A DNA stretch of 64,000 nucleotides from an uncultured Eubacteriales bacterium (GCA_902765395.1 CACWZP010000005.1:1-64000); one strand, 5' to 3'. Counted from the first letter of the stretch, positions 1 to 8,108 are shown. A program made the numbers and translations. Notes: generated from the letters alone by a model not told the origin.

Positions 1-990
1 GTAGACGAAGGCGCGGAAGGCGTCGATGTTCTGCTGGCGGTTGTCGAGGCGTAGGCTGGAGCCGTCGTCGGTATAGGAGCCGTCCACGGGGAGGCGCGTC
101 TTCTCGGGGGTGCCGGCGGCGAGGGCCTTTTCGCCCAGGGAGAGCAGCTGCACGATGGACATGTTGGTGTCCACGGAGCGGATGAGCACCCGGCCGAGCC
201 GGACGAGCATCAGCGGATTGTAGAGGTTGGCGCGGATCTGCGCGATCATGGCGCCGAGCAGCGCGCGCTGGCGGGAGGTGCGCACAAAGTCGCTGTCCAG
301 CTTGCGAATGCTGGCATAGGCCAGAGCTTGTACGCCGTTCAGATGGACGGATTCGCCGCACTGGGCGAGGGCGTCCGTGGGGTAGCCCCGGGATTCAAGG
401 GCGCTGCGGCGCCGGGAAAGGATGCGGTTGATGACCTGCTGTTCGCCTTCGGTGATGCTCAGGTTCACGCCGCCGATGGCGTCCACCAGGTCCACCAGGG
501 TCTGGAAGTCCACCGCCGCGTAGTGGGTGATGTTCAGGCCGAAGTTCTCGTTCAATGTGCGCATGACCAGCTGGGGGCCGCCGTGGGAATAGGCGGCGTT
601 CAGCTTGCCGCTGCCGTGGCCGGGGATGTCGACGATGATGTCGCGCTGGAAGCTGGTGAGCTTCAGCTTGCCGTAGCCCACGGAGGCGACCATGATGGCG
701 TCGCTGCGCTGGCTGCGTTCATGGGAGATGTCCAGGCCCAGGAGCAGTATGTTCGCCCGGGACGCGGGCAGGGTGTCGTTGAGGGAGAGCTCCACGCCCT
801 CCGGCTCCACCGCGAACAGGGAGACCGGCAGCGCATAGAGCAGGGCGACGGCGAGGAGGCAGAGGATCAGCGCGAAGGCGACGAGGCGCAGCAGCGCACC
901 GGCCAGCCACGCGCCAAAGCCGCGCCGGCGACGTTCGCGCTGGCGCGGGGTGCGGGTGTGTTTCTTGCGGTAGGGCTCTTCGTAGTACAT
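1..990 (-). CDS. LCP (LytR-CpsA-Psr) family cell-wall glycopolymer ligase, 3' end cut by window edge
   Basis: The 330 visible codons begin MYYEEPYRKK at 990 and run off the window at base 1. A basic, Arg-rich cytoplasmic N-terminus (about residues 8-25) is followed by one membrane segment (about 30-52). The LCP domain then follows, seen as NILLLGLDISHERSQRSDAIM, the conserved SFQRDIIVDIPGHGSGKLNAAYSHGG arginine/aspartate region (listed here only in part as FQRDIIVDIPG and KLNAAYSHGG), and DFQTLVDLVDAIGGV. LCP proteins transfer undecaprenyl-linked polymers such as teichoic acids or capsule to peptidoglycan on the outer face of the membrane. The ribosome-binding site is weak (AAGAAGG about 14 bases upstream), so the start is less certain than the family. 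The reading frame stays open upstream into a repeat. Confidence 0.87.
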   Translation of the reverse strand, partial: MYYEEPYRKKHTRTPRQRERRRRGFGAWLAGALLRLVAFALILCLLAVALLYALPVSLFAVEPEGVELSLNDTLPASRANILLLGLDISHERSQRSDAIMVASVGYGKLKLTSFQRDIIVDIPGHGSGKLNAAYSHGGPQLVMRTLNENFGLNITHYAAVDFQTLVDLVDAIGGVNLSITEGEQQVINRILSRRRSALESRGYPTDALAQCGESVHLNGVQALAYASIRKLDSDFVRTSRQRALLGAMIAQIRANLYNPLMLVRLGRVLIRSVDTNMSIVQLLSLGEKALAAGTPEKTRLPVDGSYTDDGSSLRLDNRQQNIDAFRAFVY

Positions 991-1050
991 GAAGCGTGAA
1001 ACGCCTTCTTTGTCGTGGAGTGAGGGGAGAGCAATGGTGCGTTTGGGGAG

Positions 1051-1203
1051 GACGACCTCTTCCGTCACGGCTTCGCCGTGCCACCTACCGGGGGCTTACC
1101 AGCCCGTTCTCGCTGAAAACAGCACACTATGCTGTTTTCCGGGCGCTCGAACCCCCTAAAGGGGAAGGCTTGGGCAGGCGGGGCAACGCCCCCTACAGGG
1201 GGA
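1051..1203. repeat. Long-form two-hairpin repeat, copy 1
   Basis: This element fills the gap between the AAA-ATPase gene and the LCP gene. It begins GACGACCTCTTCCG, has a first hairpin CACGGC-TTC-GCCGTG, and then the 25-base central palindrome at 1115-1139 (GAAAACAGCA-CACTA-TGCTGTTTTC). It ends with CCCCCTAAAGGGGAAGGC and a GGGGCAACGCCCC palindrome. The same architecture recurs at 4961-5077, 8772-8884, 11869-12033 and 13876-13990. Confidence 0.85.
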
Positions 1204-1211
1204 GGCGTGGG

Positions 1212-3524
1212 TTACAGCTGGATGGGGAGGGGGAGGCGGAGGGTGGCGCGGGCGGCGGGGAGGCCGTCCAGCAGGGCCGGGAGCTGGCGGAGGGCGCCGA
1301 TGGGGGCACTGGCCAGCAGGCCGGGCAGCAGGCGCTGGGCGACGGCCAGGTCCAGGATGTGGATCGGGTCGGCGTCGTCTCCAAGGGCATCCAGCATCAG
1401 CGCGCAGTAGCGCCAGGTGTCGTCCAGGGCGTGGCGGGACAGCGGCGCGCCGCAGCGGGCGAGGGAATCGCGCAGGGCCTGCATCCGCGCTTCGACGGCG
1501 GCGGGCAGGGGCCTGTCGGGAACGGCCAGGCACAGTGTGGCCGGGGTTTGCGGAACGGGCGCGGCCTTGGGACGGGGATGCCAGGGGGCGTCTGCAGCGG
1601 AAGCGAGGCGCACCATGAAGCCCTTGTCCAGCGCGTGGGCCGGGAGGGGATGGCCGGCGTCCTGCACCGTGAGGCAGAGCCGCCACTGGGGGCGGTTCAT
1701 CGCGTCGAAGCCACGGGGGACGTCGGGAGTGGGGCGAAGGTTGGCGTCGTCCATCAGCAAAAGCGCAGGGGTATCCGGGCACTTGGCCAGCGCGGCGACG
1801 CGGGGATCGGCCTCCAGCGGGCCGTCCGGGGTGGTTATGGCGGCGAAGCGGTCGATCGCCGTCCAGCCCAGGGCGTCCGCCAGCAGGCGGGCGGCTTCGG
1901 TCTTGCCGCTGCCCACGGGGCCGCTGAGGATCAGCGTGGGGCTGACGGCGGCGCAGGCGCAGAGGTTGAGGGCTTCCTCGTGGGAGAGGGCGTAGCCCTC
2001 GGCCTGGAAGCGGGCTTCGAGCCGCTGGGCGAGTTCGTTCAGGGTCAGGGTCCCGATCTCGGGAGCCGGGGCGGGCACGGCTTCGGCCTCGCCCTTGAGG
2101 ATGCGCAGGCGGTCGACCATGCGCTGGTTGAGGGCAAAGTCCCGCAGGCGGCGTTCCAGCTCCTCACCGGTGAGGTCGTCCACGACCTTGCGGGCGTCCC
2201 GGGCGGCGGCGCGGGCCTCCTCGGCCAGCCGGTCGAATTTGGCGCGCTCGGCCTTGGCGGCTTCGGCGCGGCGCAGGGAGTCGGCCAGCTCGCCGGAGGC
2301 GTCCTTGCGCAGCTCGGCCTTGAGAGCCTCGCGGGTGTCGGCGTTCTTCAGGGTGAGGTGGTCCAGCTCGCCCAGCAGGGCCAGGCGGCGGGCTTCCAGG
2401 CTTTCAAGGTGCCGCTCGATGTCCGACTGGCGGGCGGCCTCGCGGCATTCCTCCAGCGACGCGCCGAATTCCTCGATGCCGCTCAGGGACTGGAGCAGGT
2501 CGCCGCGCAGCTGGGGCTGGTTCCAGACGTCCTGCACGGCATCCACGGCGCTCTGGACGGGGCTGTGGATGGGGGCGTCGGTGTGGATGGGGGCGACCGG
2601 CTGGCCCAGCTGGCTGAGGCGGGAGTGCTGCCACTTTTCGTCGATCAGCTCCTGCAGGCTGCGGCCGCGGCGGGGGTTCAGGCCGCTCTGGGCCGCCAGC
2701 GTGCGCTGGGCGGGGGACAGGCGGGGGTCCACCGGCCGGGGCAGCATGCTGCTGTCGTGGTGAATCCAGGGCTTGTCGTCCGGCCGGGGCCTGGGGGCGC
2801 GGTCAACGGGCTTTTCGGGCCGCTCGGGCCGGGGCGGCTGCTCCGCGGGTTTGGATTCGACCGGAGCTTCCGCGGAGGCGGGCTTGTCAGGCTTTTCCGG
2901 CTCCCGGAGGACGGGGATTTCGGGAAGCAGCGCCTGGGGCGGGAGGATGGCGAAGGAGAGCGTCTCCTCGCCGAAGCCGGGGAGATTGAAGGTCTGCAGG
3001 GCGTCCACAGGGCAGGTTTCGCCGGTGGGCGACAGGACGGCCATGCCTTCCGCGTCAGGATCCGGGGACCAGCTGTGGCGCTCGGGCTCCAGCGCCTCGC
3101 CTCGCAGCAGCACGTGCCGGGTGCGGGGGATGGGGCGCGGGGCGTCGGCGTCCTTGGGGAGGATCTCCAGAATGGCGTGGGCGGCTGGCTCCAGCACCAC
3201 GTCGGAATAGATGATGAAGGCGTTTTGCTCCTGGGAGCCCTCGCGGTAGTTCTTGTTGGGGCGGATCTTGTCGTTGTCGTCGGGGTGGGCGCGCAGGTCC
3301 ACCACGCAGAACAGGCCCATCTGGCGCATGCGGGCCTTGAAGCGATAGGATTCGTTCTTGTCCGGCACGATGCGGATGCAGCCGTCCTCGGGATAGGACT
3401 GGGCTTCGGCGCAGGGGATGTAGCGTCCGTCCGCTTCCACGAGCAGGGGCTTGAAGCGGAAATAGGCTTTTTGGGGATTGTCCTCCTCCAAGATGCCGAC
3501 GCAGAGTTTTCCGGGCAGTGACAT
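1212..3524 (-). CDS. AAA-type ATPase of unknown function with Pro-rich linker and coiled coil (770 aa)
   Basis: I do not recognise this protein family. Residues 1 to about 200 form a folded N-terminal region (starts MSLPGKLCVGILEEDNPQKA). A Pro/Glu/Lys-rich linker covers about 205-275. A long Ala/Glu/Arg/Leu-rich coiled coil covers about 345-470. The C-terminal part is an ATPase with Walker A GPVGSGKT (about 535-542, Lys 541) and Walker B ALLLMDD (about 586-593). I see no nuclease, protease or transmembrane segment. The start is supported by TGGAGG 8 bases upstream and a good promoter at 3644-3673. Possible roles are an AAA switch acting on a cell-envelope or DNA target; the neighbours (an LCP protein downstream, an XpaC-like protein upstream on the other strand) do not decide it. 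Confidence 0.75.
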   Translation of the reverse strand: MSLPGKLCVGILEEDNPQKAYFRFKPLLVEADGRYIPCAEAQSYPEDGCIRIVPDKNESYRFKARMRQMGLFCVVDLRAHPDDNDKIRPNKNYREGSQEQNAFIIYSDVVLEPAAHAILEILPKDADAPRPIPRTRHVLLRGEALEPERHSWSPDPDAEGMAVLSPTGETCPVDALQTFNLPGFGEETLSFAILPPQALLPEIPVLREPEKPDKPASAEAPVESKPAEQPPRPERPEKPVDRAPRPRPDDKPWIHHDSSMLPRPVDPRLSPAQRTLAAQSGLNPRRGRSLQELIDEKWQHSRLSQLGQPVAPIHTDAPIHSPVQSAVDAVQDVWNQPQLRGDLLQSLSGIEEFGASLEECREAARQSDIERHLESLEARRLALLGELDHLTLKNADTREALKAELRKDASGELADSLRRAEAAKAERAKFDRLAEEARAAARDARKVVDDLTGEELERRLRDFALNQRMVDRLRILKGEAEAVPAPAPEIGTLTLNELAQRLEARFQAEGYALSHEEALNLCACAAVSPTLILSGPVGSGKTEAARLLADALGWTAIDRFAAITTPDGPLEADPRVAALAKCPDTPALLLMDDANLRPTPDVPRGFDAMNRPQWRLCLTVQDAGHPLPAHALDKGFMVRLASAADAPWHPRPKAAPVPQTPATLCLAVPDRPLPAAVEARMQALRDSLARCGAPLSRHALDDTWRYCALMLDALGDDADPIHILDLAVAQRLLPGLLASAPIGALRQLPALLDGLPAARATLRLPLPIQL

Positions 3525-3643
3525 GTTTTAACCTCCAGTGGACGGCCGCGCGGGGCGGGTTTCCTGTATTTGGGCCAGCGGCGGTTTGGGCTGGCGGGGC
3601 GGCGGTCGGCCGCCAGGGAAATACAAACATTACCTTCATGTTA

Positions 3644-3673
3644 ATTGTAACATCAAAGGGGAGGGATTGTCAA
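3644..3673 (-). promoter_or_regulatory. SigA-type promoter of the AAA-ATPase gene
   Basis: Read on the minus strand this is TTGACA, an 18-base spacer, then TACAAT. It lies about 120 bases before the start at 3524. Confidence 0.65.
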
Positions 3674-3784
3674 TACCCGGCACAAGGGATGAGGAGGGGA
3701 AGCGACCGCTGGGGAAGGGGGATTTGGGCAGAGTTGGACGACCTCACTCGTCAGGCGGTGCCGGGTGATTTTCCCCACAGGGGA

Positions 3785-3812
3785 GGGCGGGCGGCGCAAC
3801 GCCGCCCCTACG
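3785..3812. repeat. GGCGGCGCAACGCCGCC palindromic repeat
   Basis: A short palindrome (GGGCGGCGCAACGCCGCCCC, then TACGGG) that recurs with small changes at about 18606-18632, 18812-18832, 24204-24285, 45415-45436 and 50250-50330. It lies in the 500-base gap between the AAA gene and the XpaC-like gene. Confidence 0.7.
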
Positions 3813-3853
3813 GGAATGAGGCGGGAAGGCTTGTGGGAAAGCTGGCCATATGG

Positions 3854-3882
3854 TTTTCATATGAGTGGGAATGTGGTATAAT
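3854..3882 (+). promoter_or_regulatory. Candidate promoter of the XpaC-like gene
   Basis: TTTTCA, a 17-base spacer and a perfect TATAAT at 3877-3882. It would give a leader of about 170 bases containing the duplicated element at 3895-4034. Confidence 0.5.
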
Positions 3883-3894
3883 GATCGGGCAACT

Positions 3895-4034
3895 GGGCCG
3901 AAGGTCGGTTGCGCGGGTCGGCGGGCCCCGAAGGGCAGCACGCCGACAATCAAGGGATAATGATTAGCGAACCGGGCCGAAGGCCGGTTGCGCGGGTCGG
4001 CGGGCCCCGAAGGGCAGCACGCCGACAATCAAGG
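3895..4034 (+). repeat. Two 61-bp direct repeats in the leader of the XpaC-like gene
   Basis: Copies at 3895-3955 and 3974-4034 differ at one base. Each can fold with outer stem GTCGGCG/CGCCGAC and inner stem GGCCC-CGAA-GGGC. A 20-base fragment of the same element (GGTTGCGCGGGTCGGCGGG) is seen again near 5169-5188. Confidence 0.85.
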
Positions 4035-4057
4035 CAAAATGGCGCAGGGGTGGGAGT

Positions 4058-4915
4058 ATGAATCGGTATTTGACGGAAAAGACGGAGAAAATGCGGTGGT
4101 GGCATGTGCCGGTGGCGCTGCTGTCGACGATGATGACGGCGGCGGCGATCCAGGTGTGGGTGGAGGACAGGGACATCGGCGATCCTGTGATCCGCTTGTT
4201 GGCGCATATCACGGTGACGGGGCTGATGGCGTGGCCGCTGATCCACGTGGCGCGATGCTGGTGGTGGCGGCGGGAGGCGCGGAAAATCGCCGGGCGGCTG
4301 GCCAGGCGGCCGGAGGCGTCGCTGCCGCTGGCGGATCTGGACAGGGCGCTGGGCGTGAAGAACGCGGCGAAGAGGATCCGCCGGCTGACGGAAAAGGGCT
4401 ATTTACAGCTGGTGGGCGTGGATGAGGACGCCCAGCGGCTGTGGTTGAGCAAGCCGGAGACGGTGGTGGTGAAGGAGGCCCCGGAGGAGGCCGGCGAGGA
4501 CTGTGACGACGTGCTGCGCAGCATCCGCAAGCTGAACGACGACATCGCGGACGAAGCGGTGTCAGAGAAGATCGAGAGGATCGAGGCGGTGACCGCCAGC
4601 ATCTTCCGGGCCGTGGAGGAGCGGCCGGAGCGGGCGGAGTCGGCGCGGCGGTTCATGAATTATTACCTGCCCACGACGCTAAGGCTGCTGGAGAGCTATC
4701 GGCTGATGGAGGGACAGAGCTATCAGGGCGAGAACATCCAGGCCGCCAGGCACAGGATAGAGGAGGTTCTGGACAAGCTGGTGAGCGCCACCGAACAGCA
4801 GCAGGACAAGCTGTTCAGCGCCGAGGCGCTGGATGTGGACGGGGAGATCCGCGTGCTGGAGACGATGATGGCGTCGGATGGGTTGACGCATGTGAGAGGT
4901 ATGGGGCAGGGTTGA
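4058..4915 (+). CDS. XpaC-like (5-bromo-4-chloroindolyl phosphate hydrolysis family) membrane protein
   Basis: A 285-residue protein with two membrane segments near the N-terminus (about 16-34 and 44-66). A short basic region (about 85-125) follows, which may be winged-helix-like. The C-terminal half is acidic and helical and carries the motif FMNYYLPTTLRLLESY that typifies the XpaC family. XpaC-type genes often accompany telA (toxic anion resistance), but no telA is present here. The biochemical role of the family is poorly known; the name comes from a phenotype on an indolyl phosphate dye. The start follows GGGGTGGGAG. A strong terminator lies at 5097-5140. The gene is the last non-phage gene before the phage module. 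Confidence 0.7.
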   Translation: MNRYLTEKTEKMRWWHVPVALLSTMMTAAAIQVWVEDRDIGDPVIRLLAHITVTGLMAWPLIHVARCWWWRREARKIAGRLARRPEASLPLADLDRALGVKNAAKRIRRLTEKGYLQLVGVDEDAQRLWLSKPETVVVKEAPEEAGEDCDDVLRSIRKLNDDIADEAVSEKIERIEAVTASIFRAVEERPERAESARRFMNYYLPTTLRLLESYRLMEGQSYQGENIQAARHRIEEVLDKLVSATEQQQDKLFSAEALDVDGEIRVLETMMASDGLTHVRGMGQG

Positions 4916-4960
4916 GGATTTTGGGCAGGCCGGGAGGACGGCGCCGCGCCTGAGGAGGGA

Positions 4961-5077
4961 GACCTCTTCCGTCTGGCCTGCGGCCAGCCGCTGGGGCCTG
5001 CCGGCCCGTTCTCGCTGAAAACAGTCCACAGGACTGTTTTCCAGGCGCTCAAACCTCCTAAAGGGGAAGGCCTTTGG
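4961..5077. repeat. Long-form two-hairpin repeat, copy 2
   Basis: Starts GACCTCTTCCG, first hairpin CTGGCC-TGC-GGCCAG, and central palindrome at 5017-5041 (GAAAACAGTC-CACAG-GACTGTTTTC, perfectly paired). It ends CCTCCTAAAGGGGAAGGCCTTTGG. Confidence 0.88.
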
Positions 5078-5096
5078 ACAGTTGATATTTTAAAGG

Positions 5097-5140
5097 GGAC
5101 GCCCTCGCGATCGCGTGATATGATCGCGGGGGCGTCTTTT
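5097..5140. terminator. Rho-independent terminator between XpaC-like gene and phage repressor
   Basis: A 15-bp stem (GACGCCCTCGCGATC with GATCGCGGGGGCGTC, one G-U pair), a 10-base loop and then TTTTATT. It ends transcription from the XpaC-like gene and separates it from the convergent repressor gene. Confidence 0.85.
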
Positions 5141-5228
5141 ATTGCGATGAATGCTTGGATATTTGCGGGGCGGGTTGCGCGGGTCGGCGGGGTGAATGGC
5201 CGGTGTCACGAGGGGTGTCGGGAGGTGG

Positions 5229-5741
5229 TCAGAGCTGCCAGGGCCAGAGGAGTTCGGGGGCGTAGTCGGCGGTGCGGGGCGGGAGGTTTGCATCGAAGGT
5301 GCGGAGGATCTCAAATTCGAGGTTCAGCAGGGCTGGGGCCGGGAGGACTTGGAGGAGGTCGGTGAGTTCCCGGGCGCGAGGGTTGCTTTCCGGGAGGGTG
5401 AGGCGCACGCGCAGGGCGTCGCCGGGGAGATATTGGGCGTCGCAGGCGAGGGAGATGCGCTCCTCCCGGCCCCTGGCGCGGCGGAGGGTGAAGGCGATTT
5501 CAGAGGCGCCGAGGCGGCCCTCGCATTGGACGGCGAGATCGAAGGGACGGTATAGGAAGAGATCGCCAGGGGTGATCCTGAGGTATTGGCAGAGGGCGTC
5601 CAAGGTGTCGAACTGGATGCCCTTGGCGCTGCCGGTGCAGAGGGCGGTGAGGGTGGTGCGGGAGAGGCCCGTGTCCTGGGAGGCGCGGGTGATGGTGAGC
5701 CGGCGCTGGGCCAGCAGCACGGAGAGGTTGGGGATCAGCAT
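5229..5741 (-). CDS. XRE-family HTH transcriptional repressor (phage-type)
   Basis: A 170-residue protein. Residues 1 to about 65 form a Cro/C1-type helix-turn-helix (MLIPNLSVLLAQRRLTITRA, then DTGLSRTTLTALCTG and a DTLDALCQYLRITPGDLF end). The C-terminal part is a beta-rich region of unknown role with no visible LexA-like protease motif. It is divergent from the phage regulator and structural genes, and its promoter overlaps an operator, so it is probably the self-regulated repressor of the module. The start has GGAGGTATCCCC upstream. Confidence 0.82.
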   Translation of the reverse strand: MLIPNLSVLLAQRRLTITRASQDTGLSRTTLTALCTGSAKGIQFDTLDALCQYLRITPGDLFLYRPFDLAVQCEGRLGASEIAFTLRRARGREERISLACDAQYLPGDALRVRLTLPESNPRARELTDLLQVLPAPALLNLEFEILRTFDANLPPRTADYAPELLWPWQL

Positions 5742-5770
5742 GGGGATACCTCCTGGATGATGATGGTCAG

Positions 5771-5853
5771 ATTGTACAATAGTCTGAACAATTTGTCAAG
5801 GGCGGATGAAATGGGCAGATGGCCGTTATACAATACAGAATGTTCAGACTATT
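5771..5853. promoter_or_regulatory. Divergent promoter and paired operators of the phage repressor
   Basis: On the minus strand there is a perfect promoter: TTGACA (5794-5799), 17-base spacer, TACAAT (5771-5776). The spacer contains AATAGTCTGAACA (5778-5790). An exact inverted copy, TGTTCAGACTATT, lies at 5841-5853, in front of the rightward genes. The first site would block the repressor's own promoter; the second lies where a rightward transcript would begin (TACAAT at 5829-5834 is a possible -10). Confidence 0.75.
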
Positions 5854-5880
5854 GGACGATATGATAAAAGGAGCTACGTT

Positions 5881-6249
5881 TTGACGGCAAAGGAGTATTT
5901 GAACCAGGCGCGGCAGCTGGAAAGGCGCATTTGGGCGTTGCTGGATCGGCAGAGGAAGTATCACGAGATGGGGGCCTGGCGGGCCAGCTATGAGGGGGCC
6001 GTGGGGCCGGAAGCCATGCGGGCGCTGGAAAGGGAGCTGGACAGGCGGATCACAGAGTATGTCGACAAGGTGCGGGAGATTGAAGGGGCGATCGACCGGG
6101 TGGAGGACGGGCAGTATCGGGACGTGCTGAAGTATCGGTATCTGAACGGCTGGAACTGGCAGAGGATATCGGACCGGATGCACTTTTCCCAGGACTGGCT
6201 GTGGCACATGCACGCGCGGGCCCTGGCGCAGGTGGTCGTGCCGGAATGA
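5881..6249 (+). CDS. ArpU/DUF1492-type phage late-gene regulator
   Basis: A 122-residue, mostly helical protein (starts LTAKEYLNQARQLERRIWALL with TTG as start). The C-terminal sequence YRDVLKYRYLNGWNWQRISDRMHFSQDWLWHMHARAL is a sigma-like helix-turn-helix of the type found in ArpU and DUF1492 regulators, which precede the terminase in many Firmicutes phages (only short parts of that motif matter: LKYRYLNGWNWQRIS and HMHARAL). I chose TTG at 5881 because AAAGGAG ends 7 bases before it; ATG codons upstream lie within the operator. The stop overlaps the next start as ATGA. Confidence 0.75.
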   Translation: MTAKEYLNQARQLERRIWALLDRQRKYHEMGAWRASYEGAVGPEAMRALERELDRRITEYVDKVREIEGAIDRVEDGQYRDVLKYRYLNGWNWQRISDRMHFSQDWLWHMHARALAQVVVPE

Positions 6250-6608
6250 GCGCGACAGAGAAAACGGGTTTTGGCGGCATATGGATCCATCTGCGAAGGG
6301 GGCGGATGGATTTGGGCGATGGAGTGAAGCGCGCGGCGCGGTTGACCGGGAATACCCGGATTGCCGCGCGGCTGAGGAAGAAGCTGCTGGTGCGGCTGGA
6401 GAAGGTGGCGGACGCGATCCCGGACGGGGCGGTGACCGAGGTGAAGGGCGCGACACGGGAGGACGGTTCGACCACGCTGTTTAAGTTGAGGGATCTGACC
6501 GCGGCATACAAGGACTTGGCCGAGGCCCCGGAGGCCGGCGGCGTCGCTGGCGGGGATGTGGAGGATTTGAGCGTGCTGGCGGAGGCGCTGAAGGGGGAAG
6601 GGGAGTGA
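6246..6608 (+). CDS. Putative phage terminase small subunit (short form)
   Basis: A 120-residue protein between the ArpU-type regulator (4-base overlap) and the large terminase, the usual place for the small terminase. It has a basic helical region (ARLRKKLLVRLEKVADAIP) and FKLRDLTAAYKDLAE, which resembles the oligomerisation part of some small terminases. I cannot see the N-terminal DNA-binding helix-turn-helix of full-length small subunits, which are usually longer. It may be a shortened form, or a different packaging or regulatory protein. Confidence 0.5.
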   Translation: MSATEKTGFGGIWIHLRRGRMDLGDGVKRAARLTGNTRIAARLRKKLLVRLEKVADAIPDGAVTEVKGATREDGSTTLFKLRDLTAAYKDLAEAPEAGGVAGGDVEDLSVLAEALKGEGE

Positions 6609-6656
6609 AAACTCGCAGGGGCATTTGGATGCCCGCTCCCGGAAGGGGCGAGGGGA

Positions 6657-6717
6657 GGCGAACTCTTCCGTCAGCCCTTCGGGCTGCCACCTCCCTCGGG
6701 GAGGGAGGCTTTGGGGA
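6657..6717. repeat. Short-form two-hairpin repeat
   Basis: AACTCTTCCGTC, hairpin CAGCCC-TTC-GGGCTG, linker CCACCT, then hairpin CCTC-CGGGGA-type stem CTCCCTCGGGGAGGGAG and GGCTTTGGGG. It fills the 139-base gap before the large terminase. Confidence 0.82.
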
Positions 6718-6747
6718 ATGTGCAGGCTTTGAAGGGAAGGATGGATT

Positions 6748-8052
6748 GTGACCAGGACGGCGACGATTCCGTGGGGGACGTTCAGCGAGAAGCACCGGCG
6801 GTACATCCGGGCGGCGATGAAGCAGCGGATGTGCGTGGCGGAGGGGGCGATCCGAAGCGGAAAGACCATCGACCACTGCGTGATCGCGGCGGCCTACCTG
6901 GAAAGGTCGCCGGACCGGTTCCACCTGGCCAGCGGGGCCACCATCGCCAATGCGAAGCTGAACATCGGCGTGTGCAACGGGTTCGGGCTGGAGAATCTTT
7001 TCCGCGGGCGGTGCCGCTGGGGGCGGTACAAGGACAACGAGGCGCTGTTCATAAAGACCGCCACCGGGGAGAAGATCGTGATCTTCGCCGGGGGCGGGCG
7101 GTCGGACAGCTACCGAAGGATATTGGGCAACAGCTACGGGCTGTGGATCGCCACGGAGATCAACGAGCATTACGACGGGCCGGACAGCCGGACCAGCTTC
7201 GTGAAGGTGGCGTCGGGGCGGCAGATCGCGGCAAAGCGGCCGCTGACACTGTGGGACCTGAACCCCTGCGGGCCGGGCGCGCCGATCTATCGGGATTACA
7301 TCGACAAGTATCGCCGGGACGGACTGGCGGGCGGGTATCTGTATGAGCACTTCACGATCCGGGACAACGCCACGATCACGTCGGAGCGGCTGCGGGAGAT
7401 CGAGAGCCGGTATGACGTGAATTCGGTGTGGTACCGGCGGGACATCCTGGGCGAGCGGGCCGCGGCGGAGGGACTGGTGTACCGGCAATTCGCGGACGGG
7501 CCGGAGCGGTTCATCGTGGATGAGGTGCCGGGCGGGATCCGAAGCGCGGCCATCGGCGTGGACTTCGGCGGAGGGACCAGCGCCCACGCGTTTTGCTGCC
7601 TGGGGTTCACCGGGCAGGGGGCGGTGGTGGTGCTGGATGAGTATCGGCAGAAGGACGCCCTGACGCCCACAGCGCTGGCGGAGGACTTTGTGGAGTTCGT
7701 GAAGCGGTGCCAGGCGCGGTGGCTGGTGACGGACGCCTGGTGCGACAGCGCGGAGCAGACGCTGATCAATGGATTGAGGAACGCCGCCGCGGCGGCGCGG
7801 CTGCCGGTGAACGTGGGGGCCGCGCTGAAGAAGCCCATCAACGAGCGGATCCGGGCAGTGTGCCTGCTGATGGGCGAGGGGCGGTTCTTCGTGAGAAGCG
7901 AGTGCCGGGAGACCATCGGCGCGCTGCTGGGCGCGGTGTGGGATCGGGCGAAGGCGACCAAGGACGTGCGGCTGGACGACGGGACGACGAACATCGACAG
8001 CCTGGATGCCATGGAGTACGCGCTGGAGCGGGAGATCGGGTATTTGTTGTGA
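6748..8052 (+). CDS. Phage terminase large subunit (PBSX-like)
   Basis: A 434-residue packaging motor ATPase and nuclease. The Walker A motif is AEGAIRSGKT (about 31-40). The Walker B-like region is LWIATEINEH (about 131-140). The C-terminal nuclease has acidic positions in AIGVDFGGGTSAHAF (about 267-280), LVTDAWCDS (about 326) and NIDSLDAMEY (about 414-424). Length is normal for the family. GTG or ATG choices nearby do not change the domain content; the ATG used lies just after GATTGTG with GGAAGGATGG upstream. It appears intact, with all catalytic acids present. Confidence 0.92.
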   Translation: MTRTATIPWGTFSEKHRRYIRAAMKQRMCVAEGAIRSGKTIDHCVIAAAYLERSPDRFHLASGATIANAKLNIGVCNGFGLENLFRGRCRWGRYKDNEALFIKTATGEKIVIFAGGGRSDSYRRILGNSYGLWIATEINEHYDGPDSRTSFVKVASGRQIAAKRPLTLWDLNPCGPGAPIYRDYIDKYRRDGLAGGYLYEHFTIRDNATITSERLREIESRYDVNSVWYRRDILGERAAAEGLVYRQFADGPERFIVDEVPGGIRSAAIGVDFGGGTSAHAFCCLGFTGQGAVVVLDEYRQKDALTPTALAEDFVEFVKRCQARWLVTDAWCDSAEQTLINGLRNAAAAARLPVNVGAALKKPINERIRAVCLLMGEGRFFVRSECRETIGALLGAVWDRAKATKDVRLDDGTTNIDSLDAMEYALEREIGYLL

Positions 8053-8108
8053 TGGGGAACCCCTCCGGGCCTGCGGGCTGCATCCCGTTTGATGGGGAGG
8101 CGAGGGGG

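Noticed and set aside
1..990. An intact short LCP gene
   Set aside because: The frame is still open at base 1, so the 3' end lies outside the window.
996..3521. Long open frame on the plus strand opposite the AAA-ATPase gene
   Set aside because: It is the antisense shadow of a high-GC gene: Gly/Ala/Val-rich composition, no domain and no RBS. The minus-strand frame has Walker motifs, promoter and RBS.
3895..4034. Prophage attachment sites (attL/attR)
   Set aside because: The two copies are 79 bases apart on one side of the module. Only a 20-base fragment occurs near 5170 and none was seen after the module at 21193-21310. There is no integrase.
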